59,173 bases of DNA, taken from positions 1 to 59,173 of the forward strand of contig CACARD010000007.1 in assembly GCA_902534735.1 (NCBI GenBank). The letters run 5' to 3'. The notes under the pieces were generated by a model. The model saw nothing but the letters and a program-made list of their open reading frames with translations. It made no database searches and was not told the origin of the DNA. This document shows positions 8,180 through 16,944 of the stretch, piece after piece. How positions within the stretch are numbered: the first letter of the stretch is position 1; the number at the start of each line of letters is the position of its first letter. The translations under genes were made by a program, and so were the position numbers. The stretch comes from an uncultured Pelagibacteraceae bacterium (GTDB lineage: Bacteria; Pseudomonadota; Alphaproteobacteria; Pelagibacterales; Pelagibacteraceae).

Positions 8180-8662
8180 ATGAACCAAAAAGGTTTTACA
8201 CTTATTGAACTTTTAGTTGTAGTAGCAATAATTGGTATCTTGGCTGCAGTAGGAGTTGTTGCTTACAGCGGTTACACATCAGGAGCAAAGAAATCTGCAG
8301 CAAAATCCAATCATAATGCAATTGTTAAATACATCATGAGCGAATCCATGAAATGTTCATTGGGTGAATCTAATGCAATGAGCGGTGAATTAGATTGTTC
8401 AAAACAAAGTCAAGCTGACTGGAAAGATGTTGTTGCAAAAGCAACTGAAAAGGCATTAGTGGATTTCAAGAACCCGTACGATAGTTCAAAAACTTCTGTA
8501 ACTCACGGAGGAGGTGTTTCAAACGATACTGATGTCGGATTTAACAGGATGAGGTCACCTGGAACTACTATTAAAGTTATGACTTGTATCACAACTCCTT
8601 GTACAGGAACTATGTGTACCGTTCCAAATCATCTTTGTAGTAAAGATATAACAATTAAATAA
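8180..8662 (+). CDS. Type IV pilin-like protein 1
   Basis: 160 residues. It has the class III prepilin signal: MNQKG cleaved before FTLIELLVVVAIIGILAAVGVV, with Glu at mature position 5. The globular part is Cys-rich (MKCS, LDCS, then TCITTPCTGTMCTVPNHLC), suggesting disulfides. Such proteins are pilus or pseudopilus subunits processed by a PilD-type peptidase. No assembly ATPase, secretin or peptidase gene lies in the window. Its stop overlaps the ATG of the second pilin gene by 1 nt, so both are co-translated. No obvious Shine-Dalgarno precedes it. Confidence 0.88.
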   Translation: MNQKGFTLIELLVVVAIIGILAAVGVVAYSGYTSGAKKSAAKSNHNAIVKYIMSESMKCSLGESNAMSGELDCSKQSQADWKDVVAKATEKALVDFKNPYDSSKTSVTHGGGVSNDTDVGFNRMRSPGTTIKVMTCITTPCTGTMCTVPNHLCSKDITIK

Positions 8663-9213
8663 TGAAACAAAAAGGTTTCACTTTAATTGAATTGCTCGTT
8701 GTTGTAGCAATTATTGGCATTTTAGCTGCCGTTGGTGTAGTTGCTTACAGTGGCTATACAAAAGGTGCTAAATTAAAGACAGCTCAACAAAATTTAAGAA
8801 CTATTTCTAAATGGTTAGCAGCAGAGTCAACAAAAGTTTGTTCAGCATATCAGGGTAGTAGTAAAAATGGCATGTATTTAAATAATGATAGTAGTAATTA
8901 CAGATATTTTATAAAATGCTCAGATGATGGCACAGCTTTAGCATTTGCGGCAAGCCATTTCTTTTATAACAGTGAAGATTTTAAAAATCCTTACAATGGG
9001 AATAATGCGATTGCATCAAAAGCGGTAACAAGTTCATTTAGTATTTCTAGAGGGGGCACCAAAACCCTCTCCAACACTTATGTTCAGAAAGGTGAAATTA
9101 TGTTTTTCAATTTAGGAGGAGAAAATAAAACTGCAATATTATCAAATATAGGTGATAATGATGGTAATGATAAAAATGAATGGGTCTTTATTGACTCGCC
9201 AGTAAACTATTAA
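8662..9213 (+). CDS. Type IV pilin-like protein 2
   Basis: 183 residues. Its N-terminal ~32 residues are almost identical in protein to pilin 1 (MKQKG / FTLIELLVVVAIIGIL, SGYTKGAK), but the DNA differs at many synonymous sites, and the remaining ~150 residues are unrelated or very diverged. That points to an old duplication with selection on the helix and free divergence of the exposed domain. Cys residues at STKVC and IKCSD could pair. It is probably a minor pilin or alternative major pilin. Confidence 0.88.
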   Translation: MKQKGFTLIELLVVVAIIGILAAVGVVAYSGYTKGAKLKTAQQNLRTISKWLAAESTKVCSAYQGSSKNGMYLNNDSSNYRYFIKCSDDGTALAFAASHFFYNSEDFKNPYNGNNAIASKAVTSSFSISRGGTKTLSNTYVQKGEIMFFNLGGENKTAILSNIGDNDGNDKNEWVFIDSPVNY

Positions 9214-9235
9214 GTATTATTTAAATTATTAATAA

Positions 9236-9538
9236 ATGTTAAAGTTGTCTTTAATTGTTGCTGCAATAATATTTAGCATACTCACTTGGGCTACTGCTAA
9301 TGTATGCAGTTATAATTATGTTATCAAAAAAAAAAGTAATATAATCGAGGAATTGAGTAAAGAGATTGATATTTCATTGGGTAATACGAGAGTATATTAT
9401 TTTAGAGAATTAAATTGTAAAAAAGCTGATTTAAGTTTTGATATGATTAGAATGATCGAAAATATTGAAGTTATATCTGTGATGTTTTATCAATACTTTA
9501 CAACGGATATAACAGGAAAACCTTTGAGAGATAAATGA
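9236..9538 (+). CDS. Small membrane-anchored hypothetical protein
   Basis: 100 residues, not recognised. It opens with a single hydrophobic segment (LSLIVAAIIFSILTWATA) that is either an uncleaved anchor or a signal peptide, followed by a short polar domain with two Cys (ANVCSY and LNCKK). It lies 22 nt after pilin 2 and 6 nt before the HIT gene on the same strand, so it may be the last member of the pilin cluster. No conserved motif supports a function. Confidence 0.65.
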   Translation: MLKLSLIVAAIIFSILTWATANVCSYNYVIKKKSNIIEELSKEIDISLGNTRVYYFRELNCKKADLSFDMIRMIENIEVISVMFYQYFTTDITGKPLRDK

Positions 9539-9544
9539 TAATCT

Positions 9545-9910
9545 ATGAAATATGATGAGAATAATATATTTGCAAAAATCTTAAGAGGTGAAATACCTTG
9601 TAATAAAATTTATGAAGATGATTTTGTGTTATCCTTTTATGACATCAATCCTCAAAAAAAAATTCATGCTCTAGTTATTCCAAAAGGAAAATATATTGAT
9701 CTAGATGATTTTAATACCAACGCCTCAAATGAAGAAATTATTGGTCTAATGAAAGGCGTTACAACTGTTGCAAAAAAATTAGGTATTTCATCTATTGATG
9801 GAAAAGGTTATAGAGCTCTCGCCAATATAAGTGATTACGGCGGCCAAGAAGTACCACATCTACATTTCCATTTATTTGGAGGTGAAAAAGTTGGAAAAAT
9901 GGTCTCGTGA
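9545..9910 (+). CDS. hinT: HIT-family (HinT-like) nucleotide hydrolase
   Basis: 121 residues. It contains FAKILRGEIPCNKIYEDD near the N-terminus and the histidine triad HLHFH at residues 105-109 followed by LFGG, with GGQEVPH before it, as in HINT proteins. HINT enzymes hydrolyse AMP-lysine and other purine phosphoramidates in the cytoplasm. The stop overlaps the GTG start of the next gene (GTGA), so the two are translationally coupled. All triad His residues are present. Confidence 0.93.
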   Translation: MKYDENNIFAKILRGEIPCNKIYEDDFVLSFYDINPQKKIHALVIPKGKYIDLDDFNTNASNEEIIGLMKGVTTVAKKLGISSIDGKGYRALANISDYGGQEVPHLHFHLFGGEKVGKMVS

Positions 9911-10419
9911 TTACTAAAGTATATAGAAAATACTTAGAAATTAGTTCAATTGATGAAATTAATCTATCTAAAAAACCAAAAAGTAATTGTAAAGTAGAAA
10001 AAAAAAATCCACCAGATTTTCAAATTAACAAATTTTTTTATAAGCAGATAGGTAAAAGTTATCGTTGGATTGATAGACTAGTTTGGAATGACATCAAATG
10101 GATGGAGTATGCTAACAATTCAAATTTGGAAACTTATATACTTAGGGAAAATGATGATTTAATAGGCTTTTTTGAACTTTTATTTCATCCAGATACAAGA
10201 AAATGTGAAGTGGCCTATTTTGGTATTCTAGACGAATTTATTGGTAAAAAATATGGTGGTTATCTTTTATCGGAGGCTCTGAAATTAGGGTTTAGAAAAA
10301 ATACTAAAAAAGTCTGGCTACATACTTGCTCTTTAGACCATAAACATGCCTTAAAAAACTATTTGGGTAGGGGTATGAAAATATTTAAGTCTGAAACAAT
10401 TAATTTAGATATTAGTTAA
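9907..10419 (+). CDS. GNAT-family N-acetyltransferase
   Basis: 170 residues with GTG start at 9907, overlapping the HIT stop by 4 nt. The central region has the GNAT core: LIGFFELLFHP (beta strand 4), AYFGILDEFIGKKYGGYLLSEAL (motif A, with Gly-rich acetyl-CoA loop) and KVWLHTCSLDHKHALKNYLGRGMKIF (motif B). The acceptor substrate is unknown; an amino group on a small molecule or protein is expected. The pairing with a HIT gene is common in alphaproteobacteria as far as I recall. It overlaps the convergent lolA end by 8 nt. Confidence 0.88.
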   Translation: MITKVYRKYLEISSIDEINLSKKPKSNCKVEKKNPPDFQINKFFYKQIGKSYRWIDRLVWNDIKWMEYANNSNLETYILRENDDLIGFFELLFHPDTRKCEVAYFGILDEFIGKKYGGYLLSEALKLGFRKNTKKVWLHTCSLDHKHALKNYLGRGMKIFKSETINLDIS

Positions 10420-10966
10420 TATAATTTTGAACTCTAAATAATTTTTTATCAATCATTTTATTTGTTTCTATATCAAGCAATTTCGTTTCAACTTTATTCA
10501 GATAAACATCAGTCGTCGTCCATCCTTTAATATCATAACTATCTTTATCAAAAAAAATATTTAATAAATTGTTATTATGTATGATTTCAAAAGAAAATGT
10601 CTCATCATTTTCTCGAATTATTTCTATATTATCTAACTTATCTAGAAGAAATCTTTTATCTAAAATTAAATTAAGAGGAGTGTCTTTTAAATTGTATCTC
10701 AAATAATTTGTAATTTTTTTGCTATTAATTACAAGCGATTTTCCGTTAGATACTAAAACTTTATTATAAATATCATCGTATTTACAAAAAATTTTTTTTG
10801 GATACGAAATTATACATTCTCCTTGCTCAGTTTTTTTTCCAATTTTTTGTATAAATTTAAAAGATATATTATCCGTCTCTTCTAATTTATTTTTTATTAA
10901 TTGTTTTGATGAAGCAAAAATATTTAATGGATAAAAAAAAATTAAAATAAAAATTAAATACTTCAC
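10412..10966 (-). CDS. lolA: LolA-like outer membrane lipoprotein carrier
   Basis: 184 residues with a signal peptide (MKYLIFILIFFYPLNIFA) and a LolA-like body: SFKFIQKIGKKTEQGECIISYPKKIFCKYDD, split here as SFKFIQKI and GECIISYPKK, then KVLVSNGKSLVI and TPLNLIL. LolA shuttles lipoproteins across the periplasm from LolCDE to LolB. It is very diverged, as is usual for alphaproteobacterial LolA, and its place directly behind ftsK (1-nt overlap) is the classic context that supports the call. Confidence 0.85.
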   Translation of the reverse strand: MKYLIFILIFFYPLNIFASSKQLIKNKLEETDNISFKFIQKIGKKTEQGECIISYPKKIFCKYDDIYNKVLVSNGKSLVINSKKITNYLRYNLKDTPLNLILDKRFLLDKLDNIEIIRENDETFSFEIIHNNNLLNIFFDKDSYDIKGWTTTDVYLNKVETKLLDIETNKMIDKKLFRVQNYIN

Positions 10967-13044
10967 TATTTTAAAACTTCTCTTTTACCTACATGATTAG
11001 CTTTACTTACTTCACCATTTAATTCCATTTGATCAATGATCCTTGCAGCTCTATTATATCCAATTTGTAATTTTCTTTGCAAAAATGAAGTAGACGCTTT
11101 CCTTTCAGACTTAATTATTTCTAAAGCTTCATTATATAATTCATCGGTTTCTGAATTATCTTTATTTTTTTCATTAATCTCTTTTTCATCTGCGAAGTTT
11201 AAAATTTCATCGACATAGTCTGGCTCTGCTTGATTTCTTAGGAAGTTATTTACTTTATCTATCTCTATTTCAGATACATACGGTGCATGTATTCTTGTTA
11301 TTCTGTTTGCAGAAGACATATATAACATATCACCTTTCCCTAGAAGTTGCTCAGCTCCTTGCTCACCTAAAATCGTTCTACTATCGATTTTAGAGGTTAC
11401 TTGGAATGAAATACGAGTAGGAAAATTAGCTTTTATTGTTCCAGTTATTACGTCTACGCTTGGCCTCTGTGTGGCCATTATTATATGAATTCCAGCCGCT
11501 CTAGCCATTTGTGATAATTTTTGAATATAGTTTTCAATTTCTTTTCCAGCTACCAACATTAGATCTGACATTTCATCAACTATTACAACAATATAAGGCA
11601 TCCTAACTTTATGCTTCTCATTATATCCATCAATGTTTCTTACACCCACTTTTGTCATTAACCTGTATCTACTTTCCATTTCTTTAACTACCCAACCCAA
11701 AACAGATGTTGCTTTTTTTGCTTCAGTAATAACAGGACATAATAAATGCGGTATCCCTTCATAGGTCGAAAGTTCAAGCATTTTTGGATCAATCAAAATA
11801 AATTTACAGACGTCTGGTGTATGTTTGTAAATGAGTGATAGGATAATTGTATTAATACATACTGATTTCCCTGAACCAGTAGTTCCTGCTATTAATAAAT
11901 GAGGCATTGAACTTAAATCACTAGTTATTGGTTCTCCAGATATACTTTTACCAAGAGCGATAGGTAATTTAATTTCTCTTTTTTTAAAATTCTTATCTGA
12001 AATTATTTCTCTTAAATAAACATTTTCTCTGGATATCTTTGGTAGTTCAATACCAACAGTATTACTCCCAGGTATTGTGGCTATTCTTGCAGACTCTGAA
12101 CTTGTATTTCTAGCAATATCTTCTGCTAAATTTATTATTTTGGAAACTTTAACTCCAGCCGCAGGCTCAAATTCATTGAGAGAAACAACGGGTCCATGAC
12201 TTATTTTTTTTATTTCTCCTTCAACACCAAAATCAAGAAGTATTTTTTCTAAACCTTCTGCATCTATTTTAATATCATCTTTTTTATTAGAGCCTTTTTC
12301 TGGTTTTTTTAAAAAATCAATTAAGGGTAATTTAATTTTTACATCATTTAAAATTGATTTGTTATTAGAAAACAAATCTTCTTGAACAGGAGGTTCGTTA
12401 GATCTTTCAATAATAGTATTTTCTTTAAAAGTATTTTCTTGAGAAATTAAATTATCTTTTTTTGGTGAAAACAGTTTTTTTATCATAGAGAAAGAACTTA
12501 AAATATGAGAAATTTTGAAATTACTACTTAGCAAAAAGAATAATAAAATAAAAAATATTAATAAATAGTAACTCACTGTTTGATTAATTTTCAAAAAATC
12601 TGCAATTACGGTTTCTGACATTAAATCACCAACAAAACCGTTATTCCCATTTATTATTAACCAATAGGTTTCCTTATGAAAAATACTAAAGAAAAATGTT
12701 GCAGCAATAATGTAAAGAATTATAAAAAAAATATTTTCTATAATAACTATAAATTTTTTATTAATTGTTATAGATAGACCGGTAAAAAGAAGAGAAAAAG
12801 GAATTAAAATTGAAATTAAACCAATTGATTGAAAAAATATATCAGCGATGAAACTTCCCCTAAATCCAAGCAAATTTTTTATCTCCTGATTTTCTTGAAA
12901 TATAAAATTTGGATCATTTGGAGAATAGCTAATTAAAGATATAAAAAGCAATATAGAGATAACTACCAGAAAAATGCCAACTAATTCAGCCAATCTCTTT
13001 ATAATAAAATCACTTATTTTATTGATATAATTTTTAAATACCAT
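10966..13044 (-). CDS. ftsK: DNA translocase FtsK
   Basis: 692 residues. Four N-terminal membrane helices occupy roughly residues 20-175, followed by a short low-complexity linker (190-260). The RecA-like motor has Walker A GTTGSGKS at 387-394 and Walker B IVVIVDEMSDLM. The C-terminal winged-helix gamma domain (LQRKLQIGYNRAARIIDQME) reads KOPS sites. FtsK pumps the terminus region through the septum and activates XerCD. It is short, with a compact linker compared with E. coli, as expected in a streamlined genome. It is divergent from the UbiH-type gene. Confidence 0.97.
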   Translation of the reverse strand: MVFKNYINKISDFIIKRLAELVGIFLVVISILLFISLISYSPNDPNFIFQENQEIKNLLGFRGSFIADIFFQSIGLISILIPFSLLFTGLSITINKKFIVIIENIFFIILYIIAATFFFSIFHKETYWLIINGNNGFVGDLMSETVIADFLKINQTVSYYLLIFFILLFFLLSSNFKISHILSSFSMIKKLFSPKKDNLISQENTFKENTIIERSNEPPVQEDLFSNNKSILNDVKIKLPLIDFLKKPEKGSNKKDDIKIDAEGLEKILLDFGVEGEIKKISHGPVVSLNEFEPAAGVKVSKIINLAEDIARNTSSESARIATIPGSNTVGIELPKISRENVYLREIISDKNFKKREIKLPIALGKSISGEPITSDLSSMPHLLIAGTTGSGKSVCINTIILSLIYKHTPDVCKFILIDPKMLELSTYEGIPHLLCPVITEAKKATSVLGWVVKEMESRYRLMTKVGVRNIDGYNEKHKVRMPYIVVIVDEMSDLMLVAGKEIENYIQKLSQMARAAGIHIIMATQRPSVDVITGTIKANFPTRISFQVTSKIDSRTILGEQGAEQLLGKGDMLYMSSANRITRIHAPYVSEIEIDKVNNFLRNQAEPDYVDEILNFADEKEINEKNKDNSETDELYNEALEIIKSERKASTSFLQRKLQIGYNRAARIIDQMELNGEVSKANHVGKREVLK

Positions 13045-13105
13045 GAATCAAAACTGCTTTTGTCACTTTGTATCATTTAATTTTTATTGTTAAAATTATT
13101 TTGTT

Positions 13106-14188
13106 ATGAAAATTTGTCTTATAGGCCTAAATTTAACAAATTTGATTCTCGCTAACGTATTTGAGGAAAAAAAACTCAATGTTGACATATATTTAAATAA
13201 AAAAATTGAAAATATAAAAACAAATAGAACAATAGCTTTATCAAGCGAAAATTTTGATTATTTAAAATTTGTATCAAAATCTAGTATTACATCGTGGAAA
13301 AGTAAGGAAATCAAAATTTTTACAGAAAGTTCACAATTTAAAGAGACGATTAATTTTAATAAAAAAAATAAAGAGGTTTTTAACTTAGTATCTTATTCAA
13401 AATTAAATGAAATTTTTTTTAAAAAAATAAAAAAATCAAAATTTATAAAATTACATCATTCAGATACTTCTAATTCACTTATTTTAAATAAAATTAAAAA
13501 ATATGATTTAGTTATTAATAGTGAAAACAAAAATTTTATTTCAAATAAATTTTTTACAAATAAAATAAAAAAAAATTACAGAAGTAGAGCATATACATTT
13601 CTAATAAATCATCACCGCAAAGATAATAATACTGCCATTCAAGTTTTTACAAAATTTGGACCTTTGGCATTTCTACCATTATCTAATACCAAAACTTCAG
13701 TAGTTTTTTCTTATAATGGGGTTAAAATAGATGATAAGAAAATTCTTGGTATATTCAAAAAATATAATTCTTTTTATGCATCCACTAAAATTAATAAAAT
13801 TGAAAATTTTAGTCTGAGTTTCGAAATGCTTAGAAATTATACTTATAGTAATATTCTAGCTTTTGGTGATTTAATTCATCGTATACACCCCTTAGCTGGG
13901 CAAGGATTTAACATGACAATTAGGGATATTAAAATAATGTCAAAAATAGTAAATGATAGAATGTCTCTAGGCCTTCCAATAGATATCTCTGTTGCTGAAG
14001 ATTTCCAGAGTTCTACTAAACATCTAAATTATCTTTATGGAAAAGCAATCGACGGTATTTATGAATTTTTTAGATTAGATAGCAATATTAATAATTCAAT
14101 TTCAAAACCAGTATTTAGAATTTTAAATAAAAATTCTCTTTTTAAAAAATATTCTAATATTCTATCAGATAAAGGATTAAATTTATAA
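13106..14188 (+). CDS. UbiH/UbiF-type FAD-dependent hydroxylase
   Basis: 360 residues. The C-terminal part has the FAD ribityl-binding motif FGDLIHRIHPLAGQGFNMTIRDI (GD and P conserved), diagnostic for UbiH/COQ6-family ubiquinone-ring hydroxylases. The N-terminal dinucleotide fold is degenerate: ICLIGLNLTNLILANVF lacks two Gly of GxGxxG, though the strand-turn-helix shape remains. It probably hydroxylates the quinone ring during ubiquinone synthesis. It ends 1 nt from the convergent LON-domain gene. The middle is diverged and Lys/Asn-rich. Confidence 0.82.
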   Translation: MKICLIGLNLTNLILANVFEEKKLNVDIYLNKKIENIKTNRTIALSSENFDYLKFVSKSSITSWKSKEIKIFTESSQFKETINFNKKNKEVFNLVSYSKLNEIFFKKIKKSKFIKLHHSDTSNSLILNKIKKYDLVINSENKNFISNKFFTNKIKKNYRSRAYTFLINHHRKDNNTAIQVFTKFGPLAFLPLSNTKTSVVFSYNGVKIDDKKILGIFKKYNSFYASTKINKIENFSLSFEMLRNYTYSNILAFGDLIHRIHPLAGQGFNMTIRDIKIMSKIVNDRMSLGLPIDISVAEDFQSSTKHLNYLYGKAIDGIYEFFRLDSNINNSISKPVFRILNKNSLFKKYSNILSDKGLNL

Positions 14189-14189
14189 A

Positions 14190-14831
14190 TTACTGAAGAG
14201 TGGTATTTTCAAACTCGTCTTTAATATAATTATTTAAAATTTGTTCCATTTTTTCTTTTCTTACATTTATATCATGACTTTCTAGCAATATTTGCTTTTC
14301 TTCTAAGGAGAACGGAGAGGCCATAGATAAATCATTAAGTGTTTGGCTAAGATCTTTCTTTTCTAGATCTTTTAGGTTTACAATATATCCTTGTTTTTTA
14401 AAAAATGTTTTCATGTTCTCCATAATTAATCTTAAGTCAGAAAAGTTAACTTCATTACTTTTTTGCATTATATCTTTTGAAAAATGATCATATTGGACAT
14501 CGCACTCACGGTACAATTTGTCAGTGTTTAATTCTGAGTTAATTTTGTATCTGCAAATTCCATTTAAAATAATAAGTATCCTACCGTCTTCTGTTTCATT
14601 GAAACTTGTGATTTTTCCAATACATCCTATTTCATATAAATCAGGCTTTTTTAAAGACCCTGTTTTTTTGGGTTGTATCATTCCAATCATCCTGTGTTTT
14701 TTCATGCTATCATTTACCATTTGTAAATATCTAGGCTCAAAAATATTTAATGGAACAGTTGTGCCAGGAAACATTATAAAATTTGATAGAGGAAAAATTG
14801 GTATAGTTTTTGGTAATTCTTCAAGTTTCAT
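14190..14831 (-). CDS. LON substrate-binding domain protein
   Basis: 213 residues consisting of the Lon N-terminal (PUA-like) domain alone: IPIFPLSNFIMFPGTTVPLNIFEPRYLQMV at residues 9-38, then GCIGKITSFNETEDGRILIILNGICRY. The AAA and protease domains of Lon are absent. Stand-alone LON-domain proteins are widespread in alphaproteobacteria, with unclear roles possibly in protein quality control. The start ATG at 14831 fits the conserved N-terminus. It is convergent with the UbiH-type gene. Confidence 0.9.
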   Translation of the reverse strand: MKLEELPKTIPIFPLSNFIMFPGTTVPLNIFEPRYLQMVNDSMKKHRMIGMIQPKKTGSLKKPDLYEIGCIGKITSFNETEDGRILIILNGICRYKINSELNTDKLYRECDVQYDHFSKDIMQKSNEVNFSDLRLIMENMKTFFKKQGYIVNLKDLEKKDLSQTLNDLSMASPFSLEEKQILLESHDINVRKEKMEQILNNYIKDEFENTTLQ

Positions 14832-14954
14832 ATCTTAATTATAATTATTCTTTTTAAAGTTACAACTGGACAGAAATGATTCGATAGTCGCATTTAATTA
14901 TTTAATCACTTGCTAAATTACAAAAAAGCTTTTAGTTTTGGTAGTTAAGAATAA

Positions 14955-15029
14955 GCGGGCATAGCTCAGTGGTAGAGCGTCTCGTTGCCAACGAGAAGGT
15001 CGTGGGTTCAAGTCCCATTGCCCGCTCCA
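14955..15029 (+). tRNA. tRNA-Gly (GCC)
   Basis: A complete cloverleaf: acceptor GCGGGCA pairs with TGCCCGC, the D arm is AGCTCAGTGGTAGAGC, and the anticodon stem CTCGT/ACGAG encloses TGCCA with anticodon GCC. The T arm is GTGGGTTCAAGTCCCAT. The discriminator is U, as expected for bacterial tRNA-Gly, and CCA is encoded (15027-15029). It lies alone between the LON-domain gene and the pterin dehydratase gene, 16 nt before the latter. The rest of 14832-14954 shows no gene. Confidence 0.97.
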
Positions 15030-15045
15030 TTATAGGAATTAGGTT

Positions 15046-15384
15046 ATGAGTGATTTAGCAAATAAAAAATGTATACCATGTGAAGGAAATATCCCACCTT
15101 TCAATACAGAAGAAATTCATAAGTACTTAAAACAAGTTGATGGATGGGAAGTCATTGAAGACAAAATTGATGGATTTCATCTAATAAAAAACTTTAAATT
15201 CGACGACTTTTTACAAAGTCAAAAATTTGTGAATAAAGTTGGTGAGATTGCCGAAACGGAAGGACATCATCCTGATTTATGGTTTGGATGGGGTTACGCA
15301 AGAATTAAAATATTCACACATGCAATCAAAGGTCTTGCCGAGAGTGACTTTATTTTAGCTGCTAAAATAGATAAGATAAATTGA
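15046..15384 (+). CDS. phhB: Pterin-4a-carbinolamine dehydratase
   Basis: 112 residues. The family signature EGHHPDLWFGWGYARIKIFTHAIKGLAESDF (short pieces: EGHHPDLWF, TH) carries the catalytic His pair and the second His. It dehydrates 4a-hydroxytetrahydrobiopterin in pterin recycling, or assists molybdopterin/RNA roles in some bacteria. No phenylalanine hydroxylase gene is in the window. It starts 16 nt after tRNA-Gly and abuts the convergent purH stop. Confidence 0.93.
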   Translation: MSDLANKKCIPCEGNIPPFNTEEIHKYLKQVDGWEVIEDKIDGFHLIKNFKFDDFLQSQKFVNKVGEIAETEGHHPDLWFGWGYARIKIFTHAIKGLAESDFILAAKIDKIN

Positions 15385-16944
15385 TTAGTGATTGAAGTGT
15401 CTTGTTTTGGAAAATACTAAGATAGTATTTGTTTGGTTTGCAAATTTAATAATTTCTTTATCATTTTTTGAACCTGACGGTTGAATGACTGCTGAAATTC
15501 CTGCTTGTACCAATTTTTCTATACCATCTACAAATGGAAAAAACGCATCAGAAGCTGCTAAAATTTCATCACTCTCGTTAATATCCTGAAACTTTTTCAT
15601 TTTATCAATAGCTATTTTGCAACTATCCAATCTACTTGGTTGACCAGAACCTATACCTATTGTTTTGTAATTTTTTGTAATTACTATTGCATTGGATTTT
15701 ACACTTCTACATATATTGAATGCAAAAATAAGTTTTTTTAAAGTTTTATCAGTAGGTTTAAGTTTTGATACAATTTTAAAATCTTTTTTTGAAAAATTTA
15801 TACTATCTGGATTTTGAACTAAAATCGAATTAAATTTATTTAAAAAATTAAATTTAAAACTTTTTCTAACCTTACTCGAGTCAATTAACCTTAGGTTTTT
15901 TTTCTTTTTTAAAAGATTGACTGATTTTTTATCAAATCCATTTGCAACTATTACCTCAAAAAACTTTTTGTTAATTTCCTTGGCTAAACTAAAATTTAAT
16001 TTAAAGTTACATGATACTATACCGCCATAAGCGCTTATTGGATCACTCTCTAAAGCCTCTTTAAAAGATTTGATTTTGTTTGGATTAATGGAAACTCCAC
16101 TAGGATTAGCATGCTTAATTATTGTTACACCGTTATTTTTTGGTAAAGTTTTAGATATACTTAGAGCTGAATAAAGATCGTTATAGTTGTTGTAACTTAG
16201 CTGTTTACCGCTGATTTGAATAATTTCCTGTTTGTTATTTTGTGAATATATTGCTGCCTTTTGATGAGGGTTTTCTCCATATCTTGTTTTCTCAACTAAT
16301 TTTCCAGAAAATATATTCTTAATTGGGAAAAGGTTTTCAGACTTCTGATTGAAATAATTAAAAATTTTTGATTCATAATATGCAGTTTCCATAAATGCTT
16401 CTTCAGCTAATTTTTCTCTAAATTTTAAATTCGTAGACCCTCTATTTCTATCTAATTCAATAGTTAAATCTTCATACTGTTTTGTGTTACTTAGGATAAC
16501 TACATCATTATAATTTTTTGCAGCTGATCTAACCATTGTTGGTCCTCCAATGTCTATATTTTCAATTATATTTTTGTGGCCAGAATTATTAAACAAAACT
16601 TTTTCAAACGGATAAAAATTTATAATTACTAAATCAATATTTTCATAATTGTTGATTTTCATTTCTTTTTGATGTTTTTTATTTTGTCTAATATTCAAAA
16701 TTCCAGAATGAATTTTTGGATGTAATGTTTTTACTCTTCCATCTAATAGCTCTTTTGAATTTGTAAATTTAGATACTTCTAAGCATTTAAAACCCATACT
16801 TTTAATTTTTTTGTATGTGCCGCCTGAGCTTATTATTTTAATTTTATATTTTTTTAATAAATTTAATAATGGTCTTAAATTCGATTTATCTGATAAGGAA
16901 ATTAAAGCAGTCTTGATTTTTATTGTATTTTTTCGAATACCCAT
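15385..16944 (-). CDS. purH: PurH, bifunctional AICAR transformylase / IMP cyclohydrolase
   Basis: 519 residues, the normal length. The N-terminal cyclohydrolase domain has ALISLSDKSNL, SSGGTYKKI and LDGRVKTLHPKIHSGIL. The transformylase domain has TRYGENPHQKAAIY and IKHANPSGV with catalytic Lys-His, then SDAFFPFVDGI and AVIQPSGS. It performs the last two steps of IMP synthesis. Its start lies inside the end of the upstream heparinase-like gene (25-nt overlap); no other Met is available before the conserved region. Confidence 0.97.
   Translation of the reverse strand: MGIRKNTIKIKTALISLSDKSNLRPLLNLLKKYKIKIISSGGTYKKIKSMGFKCLEVSKFTNSKELLDGRVKTLHPKIHSGILNIRQNKKHQKEMKINNYENIDLVIINFYPFEKVLFNNSGHKNIIENIDIGGPTMVRSAAKNYNDVVILSNTKQYEDLTIELDRNRGSTNLKFREKLAEEAFMETAYYESKIFNYFNQKSENLFPIKNIFSGKLVEKTRYGENPHQKAAIYSQNNKQEIIQISGKQLSYNNYNDLYSALSISKTLPKNNGVTIIKHANPSGVSINPNKIKSFKEALESDPISAYGGIVSCNFKLNFSLAKEINKKFFEVIVANGFDKKSVNLLKKKKNLRLIDSSKVRKSFKFNFLNKFNSILVQNPDSINFSKKDFKIVSKLKPTDKTLKKLIFAFNICRSVKSNAIVITKNYKTIGIGSGQPSRLDSCKIAIDKMKKFQDINESDEILAASDAFFPFVDGIEKLVQAGISAVIQPSGSKNDKEIIKFANQTNTILVFSKTRHFNH

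Noticed and set aside
9048..9070. GAGGG/CCCTC hairpin inside pilin 2
   Set aside because: It is short, lies within coding sequence and has no T tract; probably incidental.
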